Of a stretch of 64,000 nt of DNA, positions 46,713-58,867 are shown in pieces. The DNA comes from Sympetrum striolatum (taxonomy: Eukaryota; Arthropoda; Insecta; Odonata; Libellulidae). The stretch is taken from assembly GCA_947579665.1 (NCBI GenBank), contig OX388350.1, forward strand, positions 91,717,152 to 91,781,151, in the 5' to 3' direction. The position numbers and the translations under genes were made by a program. How positions within the stretch are numbered: position 1 is the first letter of the stretch; the number at the start of each line of letters is the position of its first letter. The notes beneath the pieces are model-generated. The model saw nothing but the letters and a program-made list of their open reading frames with translations. It made no database searches and was not told the DNA's origin.

Positions 46713-49700
46713 CTTTCAATTACTTTTATATAATCGCACTGAGACTAAATTAAATGAAAGATGCATTTTCATCAGAATCAGAAGACAAAAGTATCCACTT
46801 CTCAAAATAGTATAAGAAAATGATCGAACTCTTGCGTCAATCATGTAATGAGAAATAAAGGAACTTATCTCAAAAAAGCTGGATGAAGCGTAATTTGGCG
46901 GAATTCCATCGATAAAAGAAGATAAATTGTGTCCCTTGCTTTATCTTCTTGTTCCCGTGGATTGCGATATTATCACCTTACACAGTTCATTTATTCGTCG
47001 GCAAAGCAATGCTGTTTATTATTATTGAGTTGATGAATTGTTGGACGATCTCTCTTCATTGCATCGAATATGGTTCTTTGCGGATATTTTAGCGCTTCGG
47101 GATCGTGGAAGGCGTTGGCGCTTCCATTCTTTTGAATGGTTACGAACTTCCTCTCGCTTGCTTCCGGAAGGGCATTGTCTCCCGACGAGAGATTTCAATG
47201 ACCGACGGATGACCTCCAAGAAAACTGTGGAGCCCTTTGTCGTAATCAATTTGATGGATAGAATGAATTTTATTTCTTCATCCGGGAAATCAAATTCTTG
47301 TAGGGTCGCTGATATTCTTTTCTATAACTGAAATTTACCCTAAGTTTATATATTTAAGGAAAAGGTTTGCGTATATTTTCGCTTAAGGGCGTGCACCCAG
47401 GAAAAATCCAAAGCAAAAACGGACTTAAACATTTTAGCTATCTGGACAGAACATTTTTTGAAAAAAAAATCGGGTTCGACTCTTGGTCCCGTTATTTCGT
47501 GTCCGTTATATATCTATCGGAAATGTTAATCCAACCGTTCGATTCATCCAATTTTAATACGTTTCTCTCGATCCTCATTTTCCTATTAAATTATTTGCAG
47601 TTTCTCTATCGACGCAATCGTCTGCATTTTGCATTTCGATACTGTTGGATATTCTTGGAAACAGAAATAAGAAATCCTACAAGTTTTCTTTTTCTATTTT
47701 ACTTATCTCGAACAGGTGTTAGTAATAAAAGAACTCCATGTGCATCGGATATTAATTCATTTGGGTCACTCAGGTGAATTGCTGTTGTTCTAGCCCACGC
47801 AAGTGAACTTCCTCACTCGACTGAGAAATTCTTGTCAATTTCTACTCATTTTTGCGAATCGTTCGAACGCACATTTTGACGGTCTTTCCATCCTCCATAT
47901 CAATACAATTCAAGTATCCCATCCAAATCAATGGATTTTGTTGGATAAAATATTCTCGAGGGAATGTACGAATTAAAATATTTCTACTAATTTTCACTTT
48001 GTTGAATTCACCGTTTTCTTAATAAAGGACTCAAAACAATAATTCCTTCCTTCTTAATTACGACCGATTGGTGAAATGCGAAGAATCCGTGGTCGATGTA
48101 GAGATACGGATGCTTAAATATTGTTTGCACGTCGATTGCAACGACGCGCTGTTTGGACAAAAAGAAGCTCCGACTTAATGGCGGAATCGAATTTGAGGCC
48201 TTCCGTATGTACGGTGTCGGCCAAATGAAGAGGTGTGTCATCGAAAACGTCTTCCGAGACAAAGGAATGAGATCGCGGGAAGGAAAAGCAAGAAAAGGAA
48301 AAGCTTTATGAAATAGATTAAATGGAATGGGAGACGAAACACTCGTGAATTATCAGATCATCTGCCCGATTCCACAACATGCACTCACTCCATCCTCCGT
48401 TTTTCGCAATTTATTCTCTCTTAGCACGTGACCCATTAAGTTGCTTCCGCATTTCGTAATTTTCATATCATCGAAGTTTTAGAAATTTTGTACTCCATAT
48501 CTATTTTTCTAGCCCCGTATTGTCTCTCATAGTTTTCTTCTCTTTTTCAAATTCTTTCGGAACATCCGGGAAACGCACATTCATGGAGTTCTTAAGATTC
48601 TAGAAAACCATAAGCTTTCAATATTTTATTTTATTTCATTTTATAAATAAATAATACTGCAATGTAACTTTTGCATGGCAGAGGTACGACAGAGACGATG
48701 TGGCAGTGAATCGTTTCCTAAAAAAGAATGGAAATCCGTAAATTTAGTTCATCTGAAGCTTCGAGCTTTCTACTCAGCATGCCGAAGGGAAATGCAGATT
48801 GTGGCTTGAATAACTCTTTCTCAACAATGATTTTCATGCTAAATTCATGCAATATAAGTGCCACCACCTTGTATAAACTAATGTAAGTAAAGATAGAGCT
48901 TCGCATGATCATATGGTTCAAATATCTCCCAAATAATCTCAAAATGAAGTGTAGAGCATGACTTTAAAGATAAAAATTAATAATTTGTTTGTTGAATTTA
49001 GTCCAAATAATGCGGTGAAACTGATCACCGAAATCTCGAAGAAAATTCATTCGAGGAATCATATGTCATACTAGATGAAAGAAGCCATAATTACCATTCA
49101 GCAAGTATCTAAGGAAAAACGGACTTGAACAAGTCTGACGGGGACTTTGGAACTGACGGCAAAATGGTAGAGATGTAAATCAGTCGAGTAATTCGCAAAA
49201 CTACTATTATTCGGAAATTCTACTTCTTTTCTCATCTCTATTTTTCCTCGGGATCGCCATCTTGTATTCTATCGTTAAATATGTAGGGAAATGTTCCTTT
49301 CTAAGGAAGTAAATATCGATTTTTAATCGGTACCATTAAAAAATATGTTATAAATTTTGGCCGATTCTTCCCTGGATTTTGCCGTTCTTTATTTGAATTA
49401 TGATTATTTTCTTATTGGAATATGTCAATTGAAAAACCGCTATACGGTATTATTGATAGTTGGGGATATAGGCCGTTGATAGTTTATGGGCCATCTTATA
49501 GGATATGCTAAAACTATATACGAAAATTTATACCTCGTCTTATCAGAACGTCTTATCTGCAGAAATATACGGCAAGTAAAATGATATTACATTCTTCCAG
49601 AATTGCGTTAAAAAGAACTCTTTCTGTCCAATTAAATGAATCTTAGAGAACAGAGTTTATTTTAGAGATGTCGTTCGATGTAAAGAACAGATGGAATAAA

Positions 49701-50719
49701 CAATTGATGAAAAATAGCAAAGACGTAGACATGGCTAAATAGTTAAGAAATAAAATGACAGAAAAGAACTTTAATAAACGCGATATCGGTTGAGAAATTG
49801 CAAAAATGAAATAGAATAAGAATTTTAATCAAGTATACTTCGTGTCATTTCGATTTAAATCAAACGTGCAGCGAGACAGGACGATATCTGGCGCGGAAAT
49901 AACTAAATTGACAAATTGATCTCCTTTCGTGTTCTCTGAGACTATAACTTAAAAAATAAGTGAATCCTAGGTGTAGATGATGTGTTGTTAAAATATAATC
50001 CATGTAACAGCTGAGATAATTCTTTGTTCATATTTCGAAGCTCGAATATTGGGTTAGATATTACTAGATTTTTCACTAGTCACGAGCTGAAACTGCAGTC
50101 TTTCTGGCATTTGTTTGTGTCGATGTAGGTAACGTAGGTTATTTCAAACTTTACTTAAGGTGCTATTTTTATCGTTGACGAGGTTATTTCTGCTATCCGT
50201 CAAGCAAAAGTCAATTTAATCGAAAAAAAGCCAAAAGAATCACTTTATTTAATTTTGTGCTCTTTATCTTATTATTGGTCTATTGAAATTAGATACCTAA
50301 ATAAGGATTTTGGTGTACTAGTACTCTCTGCCATTCGGCAGTTCATAGGCTATTTATGTAAATGCATCTGTTTGATTCGACTGATACATATTCGTGCATT
50401 AATGATGTCGCATCATAGCTGGATCATTCATGGATCCTCATTGTCCGAACAAGCTGATAAAATCATCCTTTTTTGAAAATCTTTAATTCCTTTATTCTTA
50501 ACATTGTCATATCGTTAAGAACGTCATTTTTACTTCCTCTTATTTTCTAGCATTTTCTTATTTCAACTCCGAACTTAATCAGGTTGCATTCAATGTTTTT
50601 CGATTGAAATTTGCACTGATCTGAGCCGAATTTGGTGGTAATCAAAACAGCGCATTTTTTCTTTCCCTTGCGTTCCACTTTCCCCCGGGAATAGAATCTG
50701 GATTGCCTTGATGGAGGGA
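46713..50719. other. Long stretch without a recognisable gene
   Basis: Apparently low-copy, AT-rich sequence. Open frames at 47038-47331, 47367-47777 and 48008-48262 show no domain. Nothing repetitive is evident by eye. Confidence 0.45.
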
Positions 50720-50757
50720 CGTAGGGCGGGGCGCCCTCGCGCATGCGCGTCACGTCT
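50720..50757. promoter_or_regulatory. Candidate GC-rich promoter patch (GC box, NRF1-like, CRE-like)
   Basis: Within 40 bases of otherwise AT-rich sequence: GGGCGGGGC (50724-50732), the palindrome CGCGCATGCGCG (50738-50749, the NRF1/Ewg-type core) and GTCACGTC (50749-50756, half CRE/E-box-like). Such clustering is typical of housekeeping promoters in animals. No adjoining first exon is recognisable on either strand, so direction is unknown and this may be chance. Confidence 0.3.
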
Positions 50758-51303
50758 TTCACTCAAATTATCACAAACCAAACGCATTGTGCCTTTGAAA
50801 CTCACGGAATCGCTGGTCTAATGTTGCTATGGTCATCGTCGTTGGTATAAATATTCTATATGCAATAGTCGCATTGGTGTTTGGCGATTAAGTGGCAAAA
50901 ACATACTTTTAGTTACTATCGAACAACATTCTATGACCTGTGGAAATATAGCCCAATTTATGACTACTCGATACTGCAATTCCTATGCATAAAATAAGTT
51001 ATCAGTTACTTTACCTATGATGCTATACAAACTACCAGATGAATTCCTAAATATAATCAGTGTAGCCCAACAGTAAAAGAGGGTGAAGACATACCTTTTA
51101 TCTTTGTTATTACATTAATTATAATAATATTTTTTGCTGTCATAAGTTACCCATATTTATCATGTATATTAACTATATTTATATCCTAAAATAACCAAGC
51201 GATCTCACATATATTTTTAATATGAGTTGCTCTTGTATTTACCGGATTTTATTAACAGATATTACATATTTGGCAAGATGGCGTCTAGTAGTAATCTAGT
51301 ATC

Positions 51304-51432
51304 TGACCGGCCGCGAGGAGGAGTGGTTAGCATGCTTGCATCAAGGCTTGCATGATTCCACTGGTGATCCATGATGCTCCAACACCAAGGTCCCGGGTTC
51401 GAATCCCGGCTAACCGGATTTTTCCGGGCGTA
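51304..51432 (+). repeat. tRNA-derived SINE (GACCGGCCG family)
   Basis: TGACCGGCCGCGAGGAGGAG then TGGTTAGCATGC (A box), a long insert in the anticodon region, then GGTCCCGGGTTCGAATCCCG (B box with a perfect CCGGG/CCCGG T-arm) and CTAACCGGATTTTTCCGGG. The same start, boxes and CGGATTTTTCCG end recur at 61.8 kb, which defines a family. The 3' tail may run to about 51505. Confidence 0.7.
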
Positions 51433-52208
51433 TGTGTTCGTCAATTGTTGTTCGTTTGTTCTATATTAAAACGGATATAATAGGGGAAACCTGTTTCCGT
51501 TATACAATCAATCAATCTGTATTTCATGTATAAACATTAAGTTATGTTCTACGTTCTTTTGATGAAAATATTTTCTGCATGTTTCAAAAAATGTATGATT
51601 CATGCGTTAAATTATATTTTAGGGTATAATTTTGTAATTTTATTGTTTTAGATCTGACCGTACGAAGACTTTATTTTTGTTGTATTGACCAGACTACTAT
51701 ATATTCCTTAAATTCTGCTCTCTTGAATTCTCTGTTCTAAACAACTGTATATCCTGGCACCTCGAGCACGGGGACCAAGGACCATCATAGGGGACCACGA
51801 ATATGTGCGCTTTTTTATATTTCTATTAAATGTAGATATATTTCACACTGTTTTGCAATAAAGTCTTTCTTTACCAAATCAAATATCATTGAGGTTACCC
51901 ATAGATGCAGTATATTGTTGCTCAATAAAGTTCTCCAAAAATCGAAGGAATGAAATGAAGACTTAAGTGTGGTCCATAAGGTGCTGCGCTCAAGGTAAAA
52001 AAAAGAACCTAGATACGCATTTCTTGCATCAATCGTTGCAACGAACTGTCAGACGGAATTTCTGTTCGATCTTATCTCCATAATTATTCGAATATTTGAA
52101 GTCTCTCTTTGATTTTGATAATGGCAAGTAGCCATTTGTTGAGTAGAACTTCTTTGGAAAATACACATGGTTTAAGTTTAAAAACGGCGCGCTATTTCCT
52201 CTTCATTT
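51433..52208. other. No gene seen
   Basis: AT-rich. ACGGGGACCAAGGACCATCA at about 51768 recalls the repeat module d, but it lacks the TCGAACC motif and is probably unrelated. Confidence 0.45.
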
Positions 52209-52515
52209 GTCAGTTTTTGTCCCTTCCAGCTAAGTGAACAGGCCCGTGTGGTTCTCTCTGTGTCGCTGTTAAAAGACTCTATCTTCATTTATTTTCATTA
52301 TTTGAAGCTCATCGGCGTCTGCAATGTCAAACAAATAATCTAAGTTATTGATAAAACCTTGTCGACGCTGCTCAAATACGTTTTGGTTTTTTTGTGAATT
52401 TTCTTTGTAACTGCTTCCATACTTGATATAGATTCACCAGTTTCCTCACACAATTAGGATAAGATTTGGTAGGTACAATACGCGCCTTTCCCCAAAAGAT
52501 ACATTCGCGAAAAGT
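52209..52515 (-). pseudogene. Relic of a multicopy arthropod protein family
   Basis: On the minus strand, one frame gives FWGKARIVPTKSYPNCVRKL then VNLYQVWKQLQRKFTKKPK. After a frameshift another gives FINNLDYLFDIADADELQIM then KINEDRVF and a TAA (52269-52271), followed by QRHRENHTG. The pattern (ARIPT..., R.L...Y..W..LQK, F...LD.LFDIAHADAL..I.IEEDR.FL..QRE..R.G) matches a protein family of unknown function that is highly repeated in insect genomes and travels with transposons. Stops and a frameshift make it dead. Recognition rests on memory of the family pattern. Confidence 0.55.
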
Positions 52516-53659
52516 AAGATTTTCACTTTCATTGACAATTAAATACAATTCAAAGATATATTAAAGCTTTCAGAACTTGTCTATTAAAGAGCAGTTTTGA
52601 ACCTTTAATTTGATGTTTTTCACCCCCTATTAAAAATATACCCTTTTTAGCACTACATAATTCCACTTTCACCAACAGAATAACAAGTGATCATCGAAGG
52701 CTTCGGTGAATTAGCACAATTAGCATTGTCACGAGTGCTTCATTAAAAAATCGCTATCGACAACGAACGTGACTATAGAGAGTCCCAGCTAGCACTGTAT
52801 CACGTGCCTCTTCTTCAAAATCTTCTTCAGCGGCGTTGCCCGATCACACAGTATCAATCTCATTAATTTATTTACACACCTTTCACAATGTAAATTTTTC
52901 GCTAAATTCGCATCAACATATGGTTTTCAGAGGCGCCTTGATAAGCTAGTTCTGACATATTTCAATAGAGGACTGGTTGCCGAGGTCCTACGTTTATGAA
53001 ATTTTATTTACAAATTTTTTGAAATCGTATAAATAAATTAACAGGGTATGCGTTAATTTTAAATAGAAAAACAAGGAGAACCAACTAAACACAGAAAAAG
53101 GAAAGGGAGACATTAATAACGAATGAAGTACGGAAACATTAACTTAGATATGTGATTACTGATAAATCTCGTCAACGGTCTCTTTCTTAATTTTCTCGAG
53201 GGCTTCCAAATTTCTTTCATTCGAGTTAACTATTTCTAAGTCTTTTTCCATGCAAAATATATTCTATGTGCCTTCATCCTCTTTCCATGGGTACCTCCCC
53301 TAAGGACCTCAACTCCTGCCAAAGTTTCGCGAGCAACGCACTCTTGTCTGCGCGAATTTCGCTCCCGCGTCGTTCTGAAGTTGGTGGATTGTTTAATGAT
53401 AAGAATCAACTCTAAATTTATAATTATATTGGAAAATAATAATTCGGTTTCCCGGTTTCTGCAACTCCTCGTTATTCTTATCAGAACAAAGTTCGTTTCT
53501 GTAATCACTTATATCCGACTACGCCCTGTAATCGCCCAAACTTGTCAACTGAAGTTTTAATTGGTTTTTCTCATAAAAACATTTTTTATCATTATTAACG
53601 GTGAAAATTTCGGGATTGGAAAGATAAATTCCAATAATTACATAATTTTCCTAAACTGG
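52516..53659. other. No gene seen
   Basis: Mixed-composition sequence. An open frame at 53236-53508 on the minus strand has no recognisable domain. Confidence 0.45.
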
Positions 53660-53711
53660 ATGTATGGCCACTTTTGAAAGCGGTGCCGGGTTCGATTCTC
53701 GCTGGGAGTCC
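53660..53711 (+). repeat. tRNA-derived SINE scrap
   Basis: TGGCCACTTTTGAAAGCGGT followed by GCCGGGTTCGATTCTCGCTG. The GAAAGCGGT..(T)GGGTTCGATTC part matches the SINE at 40.02 kb. Confidence 0.45.
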
Positions 53712-55967
53712 AAACTGAAAATCCGACGAAGCATTTTAAGCACACACTGTGTGACTAAATCAATATATCAGCAAAAGTTTTCGTAGTTTTCCACAGTTAA
53801 AAACAAAATTAGTGGAAAACTACGAAGTACTTTTGTTGATTTATTTTGATTGATTTATTTGATTGATTGATTGCGGTCCACAATATTAGGCCAGAACATT
53901 TTTAGTTCATACTGTGTGACTAATTCATATTCACTCTTAGAATTTGCAGTCTTGGAAGGTTCCTTTAAATTTCCTACTGCCTTTTCATTGATTTATCTCT
54001 CGATTCACAATATTTTCCTTCTCAGCTGTCCCCTTGATACCAACTCGATTGATATCTTCTTCGGACGTTTTCACAAATTTTCTCTCCTCTTACTTTCCAA
54101 TCATATCTTTTGTCACTATCTCCAGCACTTGGGCGTTCTAATAACATGCTTCTCCTTTCCGTATCTCTAATGCTTCCAATCTTTTCATGTCGTCAGGGAC
54201 ACTTAGCAGAGAACTTGCTATTCACAATCAAATGACGTTTAATCCAGAATCCGAGTATCGTTTATTAAAGTAAATTGTAACAGAGGAAAAATGAGTTATT
54301 TTATAATAAACATTTTGAACCAACAATGCCGTTGTATTTGCTTACATCTTCTTAAGAAATCGATGTTGTTTTACTGCATTGTGTTTCTAGAAAGAATAGA
54401 GAAATGATTAGAGTGCGTTCGTGTTGGATGCATTTCGATCCACATTCTCTTGAGGAATCAATGAATTTTGAAATTGGTAGTCAGTCGTTGTCCGAGGCCT
54501 TGTTCCCAATATTTCGTTTAATTACTCACTTCATATTTAGAAAGTGATAAGCGGGATTGACTTGCTGCACCACAGTTAATTTTTTCATCGAGTATTTCGC
54601 TATTTCGAAGTATTTTTACTGCTTAAACTGAGAATTATTCTTCATATTATTAATTTAAAATTTAAAGGAAGAGAGCTTTTTCCTGTCATTTCGTGGAAAG
54701 TTACGGCTCAGTCAAACCCAGAATTTCGTATCTGAAATGGTATGACGTCAACTTATTCTTGTACGACCTAAATAGTTAATGTAGATCTAACAGACTTCAG
54801 AATGGTTCCCTTATTTAGAGATTACGTATACACCTTCCGTACGACGCAAACTCCGTTTGTTGGAAGTGTCTTGTCGTAACTGGAACGTTAATAATAATTT
54901 GGATTTTGTCTCTTTATTCGTCGTCAGCGGCGATGCTTCTTTCGACGCGATCCCAATTATGCCGATTATTTCATATGACTTAAAGCTACAGCATTTACGC
55001 GACATTCTTCTTTAAGATCTCCCTTCACGTAATGTATTGCTGACGGAACCATCTCGGATCCTTGCGAAATATTTACATAAACTCTTCTTAAATTTTATTT
55101 TAAAGGAAAACTTGCATCTTTCACAATAACCAGGCTCTGAATAGCGACAGAAAACCAGTCAGAATCGTATTGTCAAAATAAGAATTCAATGGTAATTTTC
55201 TTCCCGCAAAATTCGGTGTTCTCTTGTTTCCATTAGAAATACTTTCATGGTTTATAATTAATTGAGCAGTTGATTTTGTTGCGAGTTGCTTTCTCAAACT
55301 GCTCAATTTGAAAAGCACGTCGGCATAAAGCCTAACAAAGAAAACGAAAAGAATAAAAGATTATAATTTTTAATTTTGATTATAAATACAAAAAATTTAC
55401 AAATCAAAAACATAGAAGAAAAAGTCTCATACATTTTGAGGCGATGCAATTATTGACTACCATCTGCCGACATTGACTAATATTTAAATGCAAGAATTAA
55501 CCATCATCTGGCGATATTAATTGAAGTTAAAAGCATTATTTTTATGAATATAAAGTAATTAAAAATTAAGAACGTGTTCCTCGTAAGTAAGGGAAAAAAG
55601 CTCAAAGTATTTTTAAAGGCGGGAAACATCGCAGTTAATGAGCAAGACAATGGACGGCAGGATTCGATGAGAAGATTCACAGGGGAAAAATTACTCACAT
55701 CAATAAGTTACACAATTGATTTACTGTCGCAATTGATATAAAGAATAATTTCGCTCTTAAGCACAAATACACCTGATCGAATCTCCTCGTTACAAGGAAA
55801 AGAGTAAACGAAAAATGTTTATCAATTTGTTTGATATCATGTCGTTGATATGAAAGAATGTTTTCAAACAGAAAAACACAATATAGAATTAATTAAAAAT
55901 TGACGAGTATACCACTCCGACTTGTTACTGATGAATTTTGTTTCATTCAGCTTCACCAATAAAATGT
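53712..55967. other. No gene seen
   Basis: AT-rich, apparently low-copy sequence; no exon, RNA gene or repeat recognised apart from a short TTGATT run at about 53835-53872. Confidence 0.45.
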
Positions 55968-56383
55968 TAATATCGCGAACTCGAGAAATTGCAGCGTAAA
56001 GCGGTTCGTTTTGTTAAGAAATGCTAAGATAAAAAAGCAAGCGTAACAAAAATGCTCTCAGACGTAGGTTGGGAATCATTGAAAAACAGGAGATTGGAAG
56101 CTGCGAATGGTTGATAAATTCAGGGAAAGTACATTTTCGGAAGATACAATCGATATCATGCAACCCCCTGCTACCTCGGTCGATCCGATAATAACCGTAA
56201 GTTAAGAGAAATAGATGCTAAGACGAATCGTTTTAAAAATTCATCCTTTCCGCGAACGATACGTGACAATAACCGAATAAGGAAGTAGTTTAGATTCAAC
56301 GGGTTGGGTACACCCCCTGCCACACGCCGAAAGACGGCATGTAGGGTATTAATGTAGATGTAGATGTAATAATAATAATTCCG
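55968..56383 (+). pseudogene. CR1/jockey-like LINE, 3' end with its tail
   Basis: After a likely one-base loss, the frame reads LEKLQRKAVRFVKKC, stop, DKKASVTKMLSDVGWESLKN, matching the LINE at 11.3-13.1 kb. Other frames continue with KFRESTFSEDTIDIMQPP and EIDAKTNRFKN-like sequence. The 3' UTR (CCCCCTGCCACACGCCGAAA) runs into a short tandem tail, ATGTAGATGTAGATGTAAT, the microsatellite ending typical of CR1-like LINEs. The 5' truncation is at about 55968, so this is a dead-on-arrival copy. Confidence 0.75.
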
Positions 56384-57436
56384 TCTTTATTTATGGGCGA
56401 ATTTTAGCCTTTGAAGGCCATTCTTCCAATTAACCATTTTTTACTGTTTGCTTATTATCAATAAACACACACATACACAGAATAATATTAGAAGTAAACA
56501 TTTCTTAAATATAATTTAAATTTCTTTGGGCCAATTTCTCCAACTGTACAGTCTAAATGGAGGGGCTAGTGGCCAATTACAGACATAAAGGTTTCATAAT
56601 TACTTTAGTTTTCGTCCAAGATCTGTGCTATGATTAGTTGTAATCGCAGGAAGGTCACACACCGACGGAGCGTGGCTTCCGATCTTCGAGATGCCGAAAT
56701 ATGGCGCGTTGAGAAATGTTATATCACCAGAGAGTTGCGCCATTTTAAGACGCGATTTACGTAAAATCAAGAGAGAATTCTCGTTCACTGCATTACTTCA
56801 CTTTTATTGTTCCCTCGAAGAGTTTCTACATTTTGAAAAAATAACTTCTAAATCCCAAATCCTTTTAAATTATTTGAAGCCTCGATATTTCTCAAATTAT
56901 CGCAATGAAATAGTTTAATATACACAATAAAAATTATGAGACCTCCTCAGAAGTTCCAGTGATTATTTGTTGAATTACATGCAAAAGCAATTTTGTGCTG
57001 CTGTAATTTTTTATTTATTCAAAGGTTCACATACAGTTTTGGGACCATTTTAAAGTGAATACGAGCAAAAAACGAAGAATATAACAAATTTAAAATAAGT
57101 ATACATGTCTGTACGATATAAAAATAGAAGCAAAATAAACAAAGATAACATAAATGTATACGTAGAGAAAACGACCCAAGCAGTAAATTATTTACCATAA
57201 TCATCATACACACAGACATTTTTTTGAGAATGTGACAGTCTGAAAATTTCCTTTCCCAAAGCCGGAGTTATCCTCATACATCCGGAGGTTTTCCTCTAAG
57301 ATTGAGTGGTTCTGGCACTGCAAAAGAATTATACCACACCTTTGTTTTTGTTAGGTATATCCTAACAAAATAAGTTATTCGAGGTTAGGAGTCCTATCTC
57401 CTGTCCCGCTGTGTTTAGTTCTTCAATCTAATTAAT
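56384..57436. other. No gene seen
   Basis: AT-rich sequence with no recognised feature. An open frame at 56691-56918 is not similar to anything I know. Confidence 0.45.
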
Positions 57437-58205
57437 TCAATCAAGGGTTTTAAAAGCTTCTTCTAAAACGGCTGTGAACAAGATGGGAGATAAACCTTGT
57501 CGAACTCCCTTCTCAATCTTGAATTCATCGGTCTCTTCATGCAGCATTACAGAAGCTGTGGCATTCTCATAGACACTGCGCAAGAGACGGATGTACTCAT
57601 AATCTATCCCTTGATTCCTCAGATCTTTCTGAGTGGTGGGGAGATACTTACCGATTTGAAGTTCTGTTCGTAATCCACAAAGCAAAGGACGAGTGGCATC
57701 TCGTACTCATTCGTTCTGCTAATAATTTCCTGTAGAGTGTGGATATCGTCTATAGTGCTGAAGCCTTTCCGGAATCCTGCCTGTTCTCCAGGCTAGGCTG
57801 GAGTAGGGGCATCTTAAGACGTTCAGCTATTATCCTCATGAATGTTTTATAGACAACTGGAAGGAGGCTAATGGGGCGATACTTCTTCAAATCTTCTTTG
57901 CTTCCTTTTTTGTGCAGAAGGGCAATCCTTGCATGGTTCCATTCCCTGGGAATCATTTCTTGTTTTAGACAATTCCTGAATAATTGTGCTAAAACATTAA
58001 CAATATCTGTTCCACCAGCTTTTAGATACTCCGCCAACACCCCATCTGCTCCTCCTGCTTTCCCATTCTTCATCTGCTTAATCGCCGCCACTACTTCTTC
58101 TGAGAGAATTGAGAGGAGATTTTGTGAGCTTTGGCTTTCCTCTTGGTTTTCCTCTTCGAAATTTCCCATATTCTTGTATAGGTTGCCAAAGTATTCTGTC
58201 TACTG
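57437..58205 (-). pseudogene. RTE-like LINE reverse transcriptase fragment
   Basis: On the minus strand from 58205: NLYKNMGNFEEENQEE, EVVAAIKQMKNGKAGGADGV, then LFRNCLKQEMIPREWNHARI, ALLHKKGSKEDLKKYRPISL and LPVVYKTFMRIIAERLK. A frameshift then leads to QAGFRKGFSTIDDIHTLQEI and LCFVDYEQNFKS (first Asp box). Another leads to NQGIDYEYIRLLRSVYENAT, KIEKGVRQGLSPILFTAVLE and EEAFKTLD. RQGLSP where RQGDT.SP is expected marks a small deletion. The YADD box and everything beyond are missing, as is the endonuclease. This is an internal RT piece truncated at both ends. Confidence 0.8.
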
Positions 58206-58867
58206 TTCTCAATATTACTGGTATGTTATATGTTGTTGTGCCATCTCCCTCACCAATATACTCCTATCGTAGCCTCACTCGAATACATTAAATTAGCTTC
58301 CAATGGACGCATAAATGGAATAATTAAACGTCATAGGCAAACACACTTTGATCCCTTTAAGCGATATTTCGAGCCGAAACGCCTTTTCATTTCGAGTGAA
58401 ACTCGCGCAGAATTGTCGAATTCAATTACATTCACGAATCGTCGACTGAAGCCGTAAAGGAAAATTTCGGATGAAACGTTTTAAAAACCACGAAGGAAAG
58501 GTGGCGATATTAGTAAATGAGGAAACGGTCGAATGTGGCGAAAGATTCGAAAGGCGCTCATTGAGCGTGACAGTTCACCTCGTAGTTACAAAACACTTGT
58601 GGGAGGCATTTTCGAAATCGCCATCTTGATGGGGCGTCGTCATCGCATAGAGTGGTCGTCGAGCAGAAATTGCCGAATTAGAGATCTTTTTGTGATAGTA
58701 TTTCGCTATCAGATACCTAAAAATGCAGAGGAAGCTATTTCAGATGCTACGAACTACTTCAGCTATTACGAACGTATTACATGCGCTGGTAGACTCAATT
58801 TTTAGCGACGTGAATATTTCGATTTTGAATAATTGCCTACATTTCGACTTGTTTGTGACCATATATT
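58206..58867. other. No gene seen between two diverging LINEs
   Basis: Mixed-composition sequence. Open frames here have no recognisable domain. Confidence 0.45.

Noticed and set aside
51761..51790. Repeat module d fragment (GGGGACCAAGGACCATCATA)
   Set aside because: It matches only the bases after the B-box core; the core and shared body are absent.
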